Below are positions 8,548 through 16,141 of a stretch of DNA of 48,873 nucleotides, in pieces. Under the pieces are notes generated by a model. The model was not told where the DNA came from and did no database searches. It worked only from the letters and a program-made list of their open reading frames with translations. Each line of letters opens with the position of its first letter. Within the stretch, counting starts at the first letter, position 1. The DNA is from Hyphomicrobiales bacterium (GTDB taxonomy: Bacteria; Pseudomonadota; Alphaproteobacteria; Rhizobiales; Aestuariivirgaceae): positions 1-48,873 of the forward strand of contig JALSGQ010000111.1 in the NCBI GenBank assembly GCA_026982665.1, read 5' to 3'. The translations under genes were made by a program, and so were the position numbers.

Positions 8548-9684
8548 TCACTTGCAGATCTTGTAGCGCCCGCCGCGCCCCAGGTCGAAATGAAAATGAT
8601 TGGCATGGGCCTTGTTGTATTTGGGGCTGAGCACGGTGGAGAAATACTTGCAAGCCCCCTCCCGCACCTCTGCAAGAAAAGCCGCCTTCCTGTTGAACAG
8701 GGCGGAAAACTCTCCCCAGTCCTTCAGCAGGTGAATGCGCCTGCCATCGGCCAGCTCGAAGTACCCGATGTCGATGGCGTTGCCGAAGCTGTGCTCGGAG
8801 ATGCGCACCGGCCCCTTGCGGATACCGCCGCGGCGGCGGCAGGAATAGTCCGAGAGCTGGCGAATGGCCACCACCGGCTGGCCGAAGCGCCTGCGCGCGG
8901 CGGGTTGCACCACGTTGCGCATCCATTCGTATAGCGCGGCAGTCATGCGGCAATTGAGCCTGGCCGCCGGTTTCACGCGCGCCGCCCCCAGCGCGCGCAC
9001 CTCCACCGGGGCGGCGATGCCACAGCCTTCAGGCCCGCCGATGGAGGGCAGGGGGCGGGCATCCACGTTCAGCGCCGCCAGCACGATGTCGCAATTCCTG
9101 CGCACGCGCCTTGCCGTGGCGGCATCCCACTGCCCGATCTCCCTTGGTTTCAGATAGACGGCGCGGGTATGGTCGCGCTCCTGCAGCAGCAGCTTCGGAT
9201 CCACCACCACCCGCCCCGCAGCATCGGTGAGCACGGCCGTGCGCATGGGGGCCGGGGAATTGCCCGGAGCAGGGAAAACAGTTCCTGCTCCGGTCCCGGC
9301 TCCGGCAGCCCGTTTCACTCCGTTCGCCTGCCGCGCCAGCATGGCGGGGCGGGGGCGCGGCAGGGGAGCGATTGCCGCCCTCGCAGGCGCTGGCGGCCGG
9401 GTGCGCCCTGTCCTGCTGTCCAGCACCTGTGCCGGCGGGCGGTTGTTGATGAGAACGGTGGGGCCGGATTGCTGCTGCCGGGCACCGGCATCGGCACCGC
9501 CATTGCCTGCGGCGCTGTTGCCGCCACTGGCCTGCAGCAGATCCAGCTCCTTCAGCTTGCGGCTGATCAGGTCGGCCATGGTGTCGCCGGCATGCACCGG
9601 CTGCGCTGCCACGGCAAGCAGGCATGCCGCAATGCCGGCCAGCAGAACGCCGCCGCACTGATGCCGTTGCCCTGGCCGTTTCAT
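8548..9684 (-). CDS. Extensin-like C-terminal domain protein (putative LAS-type carboxypeptidase)
   Basis: The N-terminus is a signal peptide (basic residues, then GVLLAGIAACLLAVAAQ, cut after VHA), so the protein is exported. A low-complexity linker rich in Ala, Gly and Pro covers about residues 40-150. The C-terminal 220 residues match the extensin-like family, related to D-Ala-D-Ala carboxypeptidases of the VanX/LAS group: the zinc-binding signatures are SEHSFGNAIDIGYF and HANHFHFDLG. Cys pairs (CDIVLAAL, EGCGIA, DYSCRRR, GACKYF, KICK) may form disulfides. It probably trims peptidoglycan peptides. The gene lies 69 bases from the cobD start in the same direction, but a functional link with cobalamin is unlikely. 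Confidence 0.86.
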   Translation of the reverse strand: MKRPGQRHQCGGVLLAGIAACLLAVAAQPVHAGDTMADLISRKLKELDLLQASGGNSAAGNGGADAGARQQQSGPTVLINNRPPAQVLDSRTGRTRPPAPARAAIAPLPRPRPAMLARQANGVKRAAGAGTGAGTVFPAPGNSPAPMRTAVLTDAAGRVVVDPKLLLQERDHTRAVYLKPREIGQWDAATARRVRRNCDIVLAALNVDARPLPSIGGPEGCGIAAPVEVRALGAARVKPAARLNCRMTAALYEWMRNVVQPAARRRFGQPVVAIRQLSDYSCRRRGGIRKGPVRISEHSFGNAIDIGYFELADGRRIHLLKDWGEFSALFNRKAAFLAEVREGACKYFSTVLSPKYNKAHANHFHFDLGRGGRYKICK

Positions 9685-9827
9685 CCCGCCGCCCCCTGGT
9701 GCTCCGAAACCCTGATGTCTTCAATGCCTGCATGCTTCAGGCAGACGGCGAAAATGGGGCAGCGGAACAGGGAGCGGCAGAAAGGCGGCGCGCAGGCCAC
9801 GGGCCACCTGCGGCGGAGCCATCCGCT

Positions 9828-10499
9828 TCAGGCTGCCTTCACCTGCTCGCGCGCGTGTTGCAGCATTGCAGCCACCTTCTCCGGCTTTTCCTGCACGATG
9901 CGGCAGATCTGCTCCACGCTGAAGCCGAAGCGGAAATGCAGCATGGCGCAGCGGCGCTCCTTCAGCTCCAGCCGGCGCGGCTGCTGCTCGATGACCTCGG
10001 CCAGCAGGTCCGGCTCAAGCTCGATGCTGCCGATGACATCTTCCCACTTCAGCGCCTCGTCTGGCTGGTACCATTCGTAGAACTGCTCGTCATCGTCATA
10101 CACCGGGTCGATGACCAGCGGAGCCTGCGGGATCTCCTGTTCCAGCGAGACGGCCTCGTGCTGCCGGATCTCCCGCTGCCGTGCCGCCAGCGCATCGGCC
10201 ACCTGGAACAGCATGGCGTGCAGCCACGCGCGCGGTTCCATGCCGGCGGGCTTTTCTGCCCACTTGTCCCAGGCGTGGATCATGGCTTCGGCCACCAGCT
10301 CCTCCGGCGTCATGAAGCCGGGTGGAAAGTCGCCCACGCTCTCGTAGTAGGCGATCTCGTGCCTTGCCGACTGCAGCAGGTTGGCCATTTCCGCCTCCAC
10401 CAGCCGGTCGAAGCCGGCCTTGTCCTCGACGCCGGGCTGCGCCTGCTGCGCATCTGCACCTGCCGTGGCACCTGCCGGTGCGTTGCCATGATCCTGCAT
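9828..10499 (-). CDS. Divergent sigma-70-like protein
   Basis: The 223-residue product has an arrangement like an ECF sigma factor. A segment at about residues 60-115 (TPEELVAEAMIHAWDKW, then PRAWLHAMLFQVADAL) resembles region 2, and the C-terminal segment (LKERRCAMLHFRFGFSVEQICRIV, then a recognition-like helix) resembles region 4. The linker between is long, acidic and aromatic (DDDEQFYEWY). Region 4 departs from the usual LP..RR..F.L...G.S..EIA consensus, so promoter recognition may be altered or lost. The start was chosen at the ATG after GGGAGA; an upstream in-frame start at 10607 lacks support. No anti-sigma gene is adjacent. Its targets are unknown. Confidence 0.62.
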   Translation of the reverse strand: MQDHGNAPAGATAGADAQQAQPGVEDKAGFDRLVEAEMANLLQSARHEIAYYESVGDFPPGFMTPEELVAEAMIHAWDKWAEKPAGMEPRAWLHAMLFQVADALAARQREIRQHEAVSLEQEIPQAPLVIDPVYDDDEQFYEWYQPDEALKWEDVIGSIELEPDLLAEVIEQQPRRLELKERRCAMLHFRFGFSVEQICRIVQEKPEKVAAMLQHAREQVKAA

Positions 10500-10636
10500 G
10501 TCCGTTTCTCCCTGCTCTTGCATCCAGTGCCCCATCCGGGGTGAAGCCTGCCCTTCAGTCCGGATGTGTTGATGCATGCGGCAGGTTTCAAGGCAGGGGC
10601 GTTTCATCCCTGCCGGCTGCCTGCTATAGGCAGGGC

Positions 10637-11431
10637 ATGCTGCAGTTTCTCGTCATTGCCGGATTGCTGGTGGGGCTGGCACTGCTGCTGCGCTGGTTCC
10701 TGAAGACCTCGCCGCAGCGGGTGGCGGGCGTGGTGCGCCGGCTCTCTGCCTGGCTGCTGCTGGCCGGCGGCGTGCTGCTGTCGCTGCGCGGGCTGGGGGT
10801 CATCGGCGTGCCGATGGCGCTGCTGGGGCTGTCCATGCTGCGCGCGCGCTGGTGGCCCGCTGGCGGTGGTGGTGGCGGCATGGGCATGCCCGGTGGCGGT
10901 GCAGGACAGGGAGGTGCGCAGCGCTCCGAGGTGCGCACCCGCATGCTGCGCATGGAGCTGGAGCACGCATCTGGCCGCATGGATGGCGAGGTGCTGCAGG
11001 GGCGCTTTGCCGGGCGCTGGCTGTCTGACCTGGCCGATGCCGAGCTGGAGGTGCTGTGGCAGGAATGCGCCGGTGCGGGGGATCAGTCCCTGAAGCTGCT
11101 GCAGGCCTGGCTTCAGCGCGAACGCCCGCAGCTCTGGCAGCGATTTTCTGCCAGCGGCGCGGCAGGGGCAACGGGCACCGCCGGGGCTGGTGGCGAAGGC
11201 GGGCATGGCGCGGCGCACGATGCCGCCGATGATGCCGCCGGAGATGCCACGATGACGCCGGAGCGGGCACGGCAGATCCTGGGGCTTGGGCCTGACGCCA
11301 CGCCGGAAGAGATAAAGGCGGCACACCGCCGCCTGATGAAGGTGGCGCACCCGGATGTCGGCGGCTCCGAGTGGCTGGCGCGGCAGATCAACCTGGCGCG
11401 TGATGTATTGCTGCGCGAGCACCGGCGCTGA
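10637..11431 (+). CDS. Membrane-anchored J-domain protein
   Basis: The first 70 residues carry two hydrophobic segments (FLVIAGLLVGLALLLRWF, and WLLLAGGVLLSLRG through GVPMALLGLSML), then a Gly/Met-rich linker, then about 100 residues of charged helical sequence. The last 60 residues are a J domain with the diagnostic HPD in LMKVAHPDVGGSEW, so the protein should stimulate a DnaK partner at the inner membrane. A C-terminal J domain after a membrane anchor matches the Tim14/Pam18-like proteins of alphaproteobacteria rather than DnaJ itself; the zinc-finger and substrate domains of DnaJ are absent. The ATG follows AGGCAGGG. It is divergent from the sigma-like gene (137-base gap). Confidence 0.85.
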   Translation: MLQFLVIAGLLVGLALLLRWFLKTSPQRVAGVVRRLSAWLLLAGGVLLSLRGLGVIGVPMALLGLSMLRARWWPAGGGGGGMGMPGGGAGQGGAQRSEVRTRMLRMELEHASGRMDGEVLQGRFAGRWLSDLADAELEVLWQECAGAGDQSLKLLQAWLQRERPQLWQRFSASGAAGATGTAGAGGEGGHGAAHDAADDAAGDATMTPERARQILGLGPDATPEEIKAAHRRLMKVAHPDVGGSEWLARQINLARDVLLREHRR

Positions 11432-11579
11432 CCATCGGTTCCGGCACAACGGTGCCAGGGGCAGGCACCGCGCATCCCGCCTCTGCTTTTCCGCGATGTC
11501 TTCCTGTTTGGTTGCTGGTTGCTGCATGGCGCACGGCGCAAATACCGCCCCCTTGCCATGCCGTTCGTTTTCCTTCACT

Positions 11580-11627
11580 GTTGTTCCGTAAAAAGAACAA
11601 CGGCTGTGCCTGCAGTGGTGCAGGCAC
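11580..11627 (+). promoter_or_regulatory. Two tandem hairpins directly upstream of the rhodanese ribosome binding site
   Basis: GTTGTTC (11580-11586) pairs with GAACAAC (11595-11601) around an A-rich loop. Immediately after, GTGCCTGCA (11606-11614) pairs perfectly with TGCAGGCAC (11619-11627) around a GTGG tetraloop. The second stem ends three bases before the AAGGAGGA ribosome binding site at 11631. The position suggests control of translation or mRNA stability, or that the first hairpin's symmetric arms are a protein operator. I do not recognise a known riboswitch; in particular it does not match SAM-II. Confidence 0.45.
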
Positions 11628-11644
11628 CAGAAGGAGGAACGCTC

Positions 11645-12100
11645 ATGCCGAACAGCCACTGGAGGCAGCCACCATCGGCTGATGACCGGCAGGCCGAGGA
11701 AGGCCTGCGCACGCTCAAGGCACCGCAGGCCTTTCGCCTGCTGCAGGATGATGCGCAAGCGGTGCTGGTGGACGTGCGAAGCTGCGCGGAATGGGACTTC
11801 GTCGGTGTGCCACTGGTGGACAACTACGTGCAGGTGGAATGGCGCATGTATCCGGACATGGCGGTAAACCCGGACTTCCTGGCGGAAGTGGCGGCAGCGG
11901 GGCTGACGCCGCAAACGCCCCTCGTGCTGTTGTGCCGGTCGGGCCAGCGCTCGCGCGAGGCCGGCATGTTCCTTCTTGAGAACGGCTTTTCCGCTGTCTA
12001 TAACGTCGTTGATGGCTTCGAGGGAACGCACAATGACTACGGCCACCGGCGCAGCGTGAATGGCTGGGTGGCCGCCGGCCTGCCGTGGTTGCAGTGCTGA
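11645..12100 (+). CDS. Rhodanese-domain protein
   Basis: A single rhodanese domain of 151 residues is seen, with the VLVDVRSCAEWDFVGVP strand-loop near residue 40 and the active-site loop LLCRSGQRSREA, whose Cys would carry a persulfide. The ending NGWVAAGLPWLQC includes a second Cys at the extreme C-terminus. There is no signal peptide, so it is cytoplasmic. The start ATG has a strong AAGGAGGA upstream; in-frame starts before it would run through the hairpins. The gene is 46 bases ahead of metZ in the same direction. This adjacency suggests a role in handling sulfide or persulfide for methionine synthesis, though rhodanese substrates cannot be predicted from sequence. Confidence 0.88.
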   Translation: MPNSHWRQPPSADDRQAEEGLRTLKAPQAFRLLQDDAQAVLVDVRSCAEWDFVGVPLVDNYVQVEWRMYPDMAVNPDFLAEVAAAGLTPQTPLVLLCRSGQRSREAGMFLLENGFSAVYNVVDGFEGTHNDYGHRRSVNGWVAAGLPWLQC

Positions 12101-12146
12101 GGATGAACGACGAGGGATGGGCGGCATGAACGGAAAGGAGCGGGGA

Positions 12147-13367
12147 ATGGACAACGGCATGAAGGGTGATGACCGGCAGCCTGATCCCGGCTGGCGTCCG
12201 GCCACGCGGGCGGTGCGCGCCGGGCTGCGGCGCTCCGGCTTCCAGGAAACTTCCGAGGGGCTGTTCCTGACTTCCGGCTATGCCTATGATTCGCCACAGC
12301 AGGCGGCGGATCGCTTCACCGGCGATGATGACGGCTACATCTACTCGCGCTACGCCAACCCCACGGTGGACATGTTCCAGCAGCGGCTGGCGGCGCTGGA
12401 GGGGGCGGAGGCCTGCTTCGCCACTGCTTCCGGCATGAGCGCCATCTTCGCCACCTTTGCCGCCACTCTCTCGGCGGGTGATCACATCATCGCCTCGCAC
12501 AGCATCTTCGGCTCCATCACCAAGGTCATCACCGATCACCTGGCACGTTTCGGCATCAGCCACACCTTCGTCGATGCCGCCGACATGGATGCCTGGCGCA
12601 CCGCCATGCGCGAGGAGACGAAGCTGCTGTTCCTCGAAACCCCGGCCAACCCCACGCTGGATGTCTTCGACATCGCCGCCGTGGCCGACATTGCCCATCA
12701 GCACGGTGCGTTGCTGGTGGTGGACAACGTGTTCGCCACCCCGGTGCTGCAGAAGCCGCTGAAGCTGGGCGCCGACGTGGTGGTCTATTCGGCCACCAAG
12801 CACATCGATGGCCAGGGCCGGGTGCTGGGCGGCGCGGTGCTGGGGCGGCGCGATTTCATCGACGAGGTCATCCAGCCGTTCATGCGCCACACCGGTGCCT
12901 CGCTGTCGCCGTTCAACGCCTGGGTGCTGCTGAAGGGGCTGGAGACGCTGCCCCTCAGGGTGCGCGCCATGAGCGATGCGGCGCAGCGCATTGCCGAATG
13001 GCTGCAACAGCGGCTGGGCACGGAAGCCGTGCGTTATCCGGGGCTGAAGAGCCACCCGCGCCATGCGCTGGCCATGCGCCAGATGGCGGCAGGCGGCAGC
13101 CTCATCGCCTTCGAGCTGCCCGGCGGGCGCGAGGCGGCCTTCCGCTTCCTGCAGGCGCTGGAGCTGATCGACATCTCCAACAACCTCGGCGATGCGAAGA
13201 GCCTCATCACCCATCCGGCCAGCACCACGCACTCCGCCCTGTCGGAGGAGGAGCGGGCGCGGCAGGGCATTGGCGAGGGCCTGTTGCGCATTTCCATCGG
13301 GCTGGAAGATGTGGCAGACCTGCAGGATGACCTGAAACGCGGCCTCGCCGCTGCCGGCATTGCCTGA
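12147..13367 (+). CDS. metZ: O-succinylhomoserine sulfhydrylase MetZ
   Basis: MetZ is a PLP enzyme of the Cys/Met metabolism family that makes homocysteine from O-succinylhomoserine and sulfide. The PLP-binding lysine is K218 in YSATKHIDGQGRVLGG, a sequence characteristic of MetZ rather than cystathionine gamma-synthase, and the substrate-loop SRYANPT and the VVDNVFATP block are intact. The 406-residue length is normal. Three in-frame ATGs precede the conserved region; the one at 12147 has AAGGAG at ideal spacing. It follows the rhodanese gene and is followed by an XRE-cupin regulator 67 bases downstream, so the three could be one transcription unit. No SAM-II riboswitch was recognised upstream. 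Confidence 0.95.
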   Translation: MDNGMKGDDRQPDPGWRPATRAVRAGLRRSGFQETSEGLFLTSGYAYDSPQQAADRFTGDDDGYIYSRYANPTVDMFQQRLAALEGAEACFATASGMSAIFATFAATLSAGDHIIASHSIFGSITKVITDHLARFGISHTFVDAADMDAWRTAMREETKLLFLETPANPTLDVFDIAAVADIAHQHGALLVVDNVFATPVLQKPLKLGADVVVYSATKHIDGQGRVLGGAVLGRRDFIDEVIQPFMRHTGASLSPFNAWVLLKGLETLPLRVRAMSDAAQRIAEWLQQRLGTEAVRYPGLKSHPRHALAMRQMAAGGSLIAFELPGGREAAFRFLQALELIDISNNLGDAKSLITHPASTTHSALSEEERARQGIGEGLLRISIGLEDVADLQDDLKRGLAAAGIA

Positions 13368-13377
13368 TGCGGTGCTG

Positions 13378-13392
13378 CCGGGCAATGCCCGG
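13378..13392. terminator. GC-rich hairpin after metZ
   Basis: CCGGGC and GCCCGG enclose an AAT loop eleven bases after the metZ stop. No T-run follows, so it may mark the 3' end of the metZ message or only slow the polymerase ahead of the regulator gene. Confidence 0.35.
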
Positions 13393-13434
13393 CCGGCCGG
13401 GATGCAATGCACGAAGACAGGCAGGACACGCACC

Positions 13435-14010
13435 ATGACGGAACAGGCGGAAACAGCAGCGCTGGGGCGCGTGGTGCAGCGCCTGCGCAAGGCGCAGGCG
13501 CTGTCGCTGGATGACCTGTCGCAGCGCTCCGGCGTTGCCAAGTCCATCATCTCGCGCATCGAGCGCAACGAGACCAACCCCACCATCGCCACCGTGCTGA
13601 AGCTGGCCGATGCCCTGCACACGCCGCCGGAGCGGCTGCTGGCGGAGGCCGCGCAGCGCCCGCCCATCCTGCAGCATCAGCGCCCGCGCGACATCCCGGT
13701 GCTGTTCAGCGAAGACGGCAAGTGCCGCCTGTTCATCATCGGTGCGCTGGAGCTGGTGGAGCATGTGCAGTGGTATGACTTTCATGCCGAGCCGGGCGGC
13801 GTGCTGGATTCAGACCCGCACCAGCCGGGCTGCGTTGAGCATCTGCACGTGCTGCGCGGGGTGCTGGAGGTAACCAGCGGCGGTGCGACGCAACTGCTGC
13901 GGGCCGGAGAATCGCTGCGTTATCGCGGCGATCTTGCTCATCGCATCGTCAATGTCGGGCATGAGCCGGCGCACGCCACCATGGTGCTGATCATGCACCC
14001 GATGGGGTAG
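13435..14010 (+). CDS. XRE-family regulator with C-terminal cupin domain
   Basis: Residues about 8-65 are a helix-turn-helix of the XRE type (LSLDDLSQRSGVAKSIISRIERNETNPTIATVLKLADAL). Residues about 75-190 form a cupin barrel with CVEHLHVLRGVLEV and RYRGDLAHRIVNVG, containing the His/Glu pattern that binds a metal or small ligand. This architecture is common among regulators of amino-acid and small-molecule metabolism (PuuR and SutR relatives). The 191-residue length is typical. The start is the ATG at 13435; upstream in-frame starts would overlap metZ. Its place after metZ suggests a sulfur or methionine-related target, but no binding site could be assigned. Confidence 0.9.
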   Translation: MTEQAETAALGRVVQRLRKAQALSLDDLSQRSGVAKSIISRIERNETNPTIATVLKLADALHTPPERLLAEAAQRPPILQHQRPRDIPVLFSEDGKCRLFIIGALELVEHVQWYDFHAEPGGVLDSDPHQPGCVEHLHVLRGVLEVTSGGATQLLRAGESLRYRGDLAHRIVNVGHEPAHATMVLIMHPMG

Positions 14011-14080
14011 GGTCATCCGCCTGGTGAAGGAAGGGAAATGCCGGCTTGCCAACCGGCGCAACAGGGGATAGCAGGAACAC

Positions 14081-15049
14081 ATGGCCACGGTGATCGACAC
14101 GACGAAGGGCGCGGCGCGCCCACGGCATCCGGAGAAGGCCCACCGGCCGGACAACCCGGTGGCGCGCAAGCCGTCATGGATCCGCGTGAAGGCGCCGGTA
14201 TCGAAGGAATATGCCCGTACCCGCCGCATCGTGCAGGAGCATGGCCTTGCCACCGTGTGCGAGGAAGCGGCCTGTCCCAACATCGGCGAATGCTGGGCGG
14301 AGCGCCACGCCACCTTCATGATCATGGGCGAGATCTGCACCCGCGCCTGCGCCTTCTGCAATGTCGCCACCGGCAAGCCGGGGCCGCTGGATGCCGACGA
14401 GCCGCGGCGCGTGGCCGAGGCGGTGGCGAAGATGGAGCTGAAGCACGCCGTCATCACCTCCGTGGACCGCGATGACCTGGACGACGGCGGCGCCGCGCAT
14501 TTCGCAGCCACCATCCGCGCCATCCGCGCCGCCTCGCCGGATACCAGCATAGAGGTGCTCACGCCCGATTTCCGCGGCAAGGAAGGCGCGCTGGAAGTGG
14601 TATTGGAGGCCGCGCCGGATGTCTTCAACCACAACCTGGAGACGGTGCCGGGCTTGTATCCGCGCATCCGCCCCGGTGCCCGCTACTTTCATTCGCTGCG
14701 GCTGCTGCAGCGGGCGAAGGAGATCGCGCCTGAGGTGTTCACCAAGTCCGGCATCATGGTCGGACTGGGGGAGAGCCGCGAGGAAGTGCTGCAGGTGATG
14801 GACGACATGCGCTGCGCCGGGGTGGAGTTCATCACCATTGGCCAGTATCTGCAGCCCACCCGCAAGCATGCCCCGGTGGCGCGCTTCTGGACGCCGGAGG
14901 AGTTCGACGGGCTGAAGCGGGCGGCACTGGCCAAGGGCTTCCTGATGGCCGCCTGCGGCCCGCTGGTGCGCTCTTCGCACAATGCCGGGGCCGACTTTCA
15001 GGCCCTGCGCCAGCGCCGCGCCAGTTCTTCGGCCCAGGGGAACGGCTGA
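14081..15049 (+). CDS. lipA: Lipoyl synthase LipA
   Basis: LipA is the radical-SAM enzyme that inserts two sulfurs into octanoyl groups on lipoyl-domain proteins such as PDH-E2. Both clusters are complete: the auxiliary cluster cysteines are C60, C65 and C71 ([12 protein letters not shown]) and the SAM cluster is C86-x3-C90-x2-C93 (CTRACAFC). The C-terminal RSS motif that ligates the sacrificial cluster is present in VRSSHNAG. At 322 residues it is normal. A GCAGGAAC ribosome binding site precedes the ATG. The last 52 bases overlap the end of the PAP2-family gene on the opposite strand, an unusually long convergent overlap. lipB is not adjacent. Confidence 0.97.
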   Translation: MATVIDTTKGAARPRHPEKAHRPDNPVARKPSWIRVKAPVSKEYARTRRIVQEHGLATVCEEAACPNIGECWAERHATFMIMGEICTRACAFCNVATGKPGPLDADEPRRVAEAVAKMELKHAVITSVDRDDLDDGGAAHFAATIRAIRAASPDTSIEVLTPDFRGKEGALEVVLEAAPDVFNHNLETVPGLYPRIRPGARYFHSLRLLQRAKEIAPEVFTKSGIMVGLGESREEVLQVMDDMRCAGVEFITIGQYLQPTRKHAPVARFWTPEEFDGLKRAALAKGFLMAACGPLVRSSHNAGADFQALRQRRASSSAQGNG

Positions 15050-16065
15050 GGGCGCTCGTCATCCCCCAGCAGGCGGAAGTGGCGCAGCACCGCCCACACG
15101 ATGAGGAACAGCACGCCGCCTGCAATCACGTCCACCAGGTAGTGCCCGCCCATGGAAGGGGTGGAAATGATGGTGAGCGTGTTGATGACAAGCGACGGCC
15201 AGAACCAGATGGTGCCGCGCAAGGCCCAGATGAACAGCAACGCCATCACCGTGTGAAAGCTGGGAAAGGTTACCAGGCCCACGCTGACATCCAGGGGAAC
15301 GTTCGGCATCAGCCCGGCGTTCAGCAGGCGTGCGTGTTCCAGGGCATAGCGTCCGGCAGAAGCAGGCAGGTTGCTGATGATGTCGGCAGCCGGAGCATGA
15401 TGGCCATAGCCTCCCAGCGCCGGGAGCAGCCAGGCACCAATCAGCATGGCGATGAGGCCGGTGCTGGCATAAAGCAGGATGAACCCCTGCAGCCGCCTGA
15501 AATGACAGGTGATCACCAGCCAGGAAAACACCAGCAGGAAAAACCACGGATAGCTGCCGTAGGCTTCTTCCAGGATGCGTATTACCAGCGGATGGTCGTT
15601 GACCCAGGCCACATGGGCTGTCCAGTCAAATCCCAGCAAGGCATCCAGCTGCGCCAGCTGCGCGTCTGCAAAGGGTGTTTGCAGCCCCATGAGCAGATAG
15701 TTCAGCATGAGGCCCAGCTTGTTGAAGATGATGAAGAAGGCCAGCACCTGAAAGAACAGGGAAAGGCGCATGTAGCCAAGGTATGCAGCCCCCAGCCCCA
15801 TGCCCAGCAGCAGCAGGACGGCCTGCAGGTGCTGCCAGGCCTGTCCACCGGCATCCACGCCCATGCCGGTGATGAACATGAGGCTGACAATTGCCAGCAT
15901 CAGCACCGGCAGCGCCAGCCACAGCCGCCAGTCGGGAAACAGCAGCGGCCTGTCTTGCGCTGAACAGGAGGGGCAGGCCGGCAGCACCTTTGCCAGAAGC
16001 TGTGAAGGCGGTGGCAGCTCGGTGGTCAGCAGTGCCGGGACGGAACGCAGCACGTTTTTCTTCAT
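14998..16065 (-). CDS. PAP2-superfamily membrane protein (PAP2_3, inositol phosphorylceramide synthase-like)
   Basis: The 355-residue polytopic protein has about six hydrophobic segments and the phosphatase/transferase signatures of the PAP2_3 group: [12 protein letters not shown] and [17 protein letters not shown], with the catalytic His and Asp in place. This branch includes eukaryotic inositol phosphotransferases and many bacterial phosphatases or lipid-linked transferases. The start was set at the ATG beginning MKKNVL. A CxxC pair (PACPSC) lies in the N-terminal cytoplasmic part. The 3' end overlaps lipA by 52 bases. Upstream, in the same direction, is the YeeE-family transporter. The substrate cannot be decided; an inositol-phosphate role is possible given the inositol operon at 39314-42900. 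Confidence 0.8.
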   Translation of the reverse strand: MKKNVLRSVPALLTTELPPPSQLLAKVLPACPSCSAQDRPLLFPDWRLWLALPVLMLAIVSLMFITGMGVDAGGQAWQHLQAVLLLLGMGLGAAYLGYMRLSLFFQVLAFFIIFNKLGLMLNYLLMGLQTPFADAQLAQLDALLGFDWTAHVAWVNDHPLVIRILEEAYGSYPWFFLLVFSWLVITCHFRRLQGFILLYASTGLIAMLIGAWLLPALGGYGHHAPAADIISNLPASAGRYALEHARLLNAGLMPNVPLDVSVGLVTFPSFHTVMALLFIWALRGTIWFWPSLVINTLTIISTPSMGGHYLVDVIAGGVLFLIVWAVLRHFRLLGDDERPQPFPWAEELARRWRRA

Positions 16066-16088
16066 GCCAGCAAGCTCATGAATGTTGT

Positions 16089-16128
16089 CGGGCCATGCAA
16101 TCGGTTGGGATGGAGAATTGCATGCCCG
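16089..16128. repeat. Long inverted repeat between yeeE and the PAP2 gene
   Basis: CATGCAAT (16094-16101) pairs perfectly with ATTGCATG (16117-16124). The stem is extended by four outer pairs after a single bulged C, giving about twelve pairs and a 15-base loop. It sits between the yeeE stop and the PAP2 start. Without a T-run on the minus strand, it more likely stabilises a 3' end or tunes the downstream gene than terminates transcription. Confidence 0.45.
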
Positions 16129-16141
16129 GCTTGCCAAACGC

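Noticed and set aside
11432-12146. SAM-II riboswitch upstream of the rhodanese-metZ genes
   Set aside because: The pseudoknot core sequence is not recognisable; the two hairpins present do not match it.
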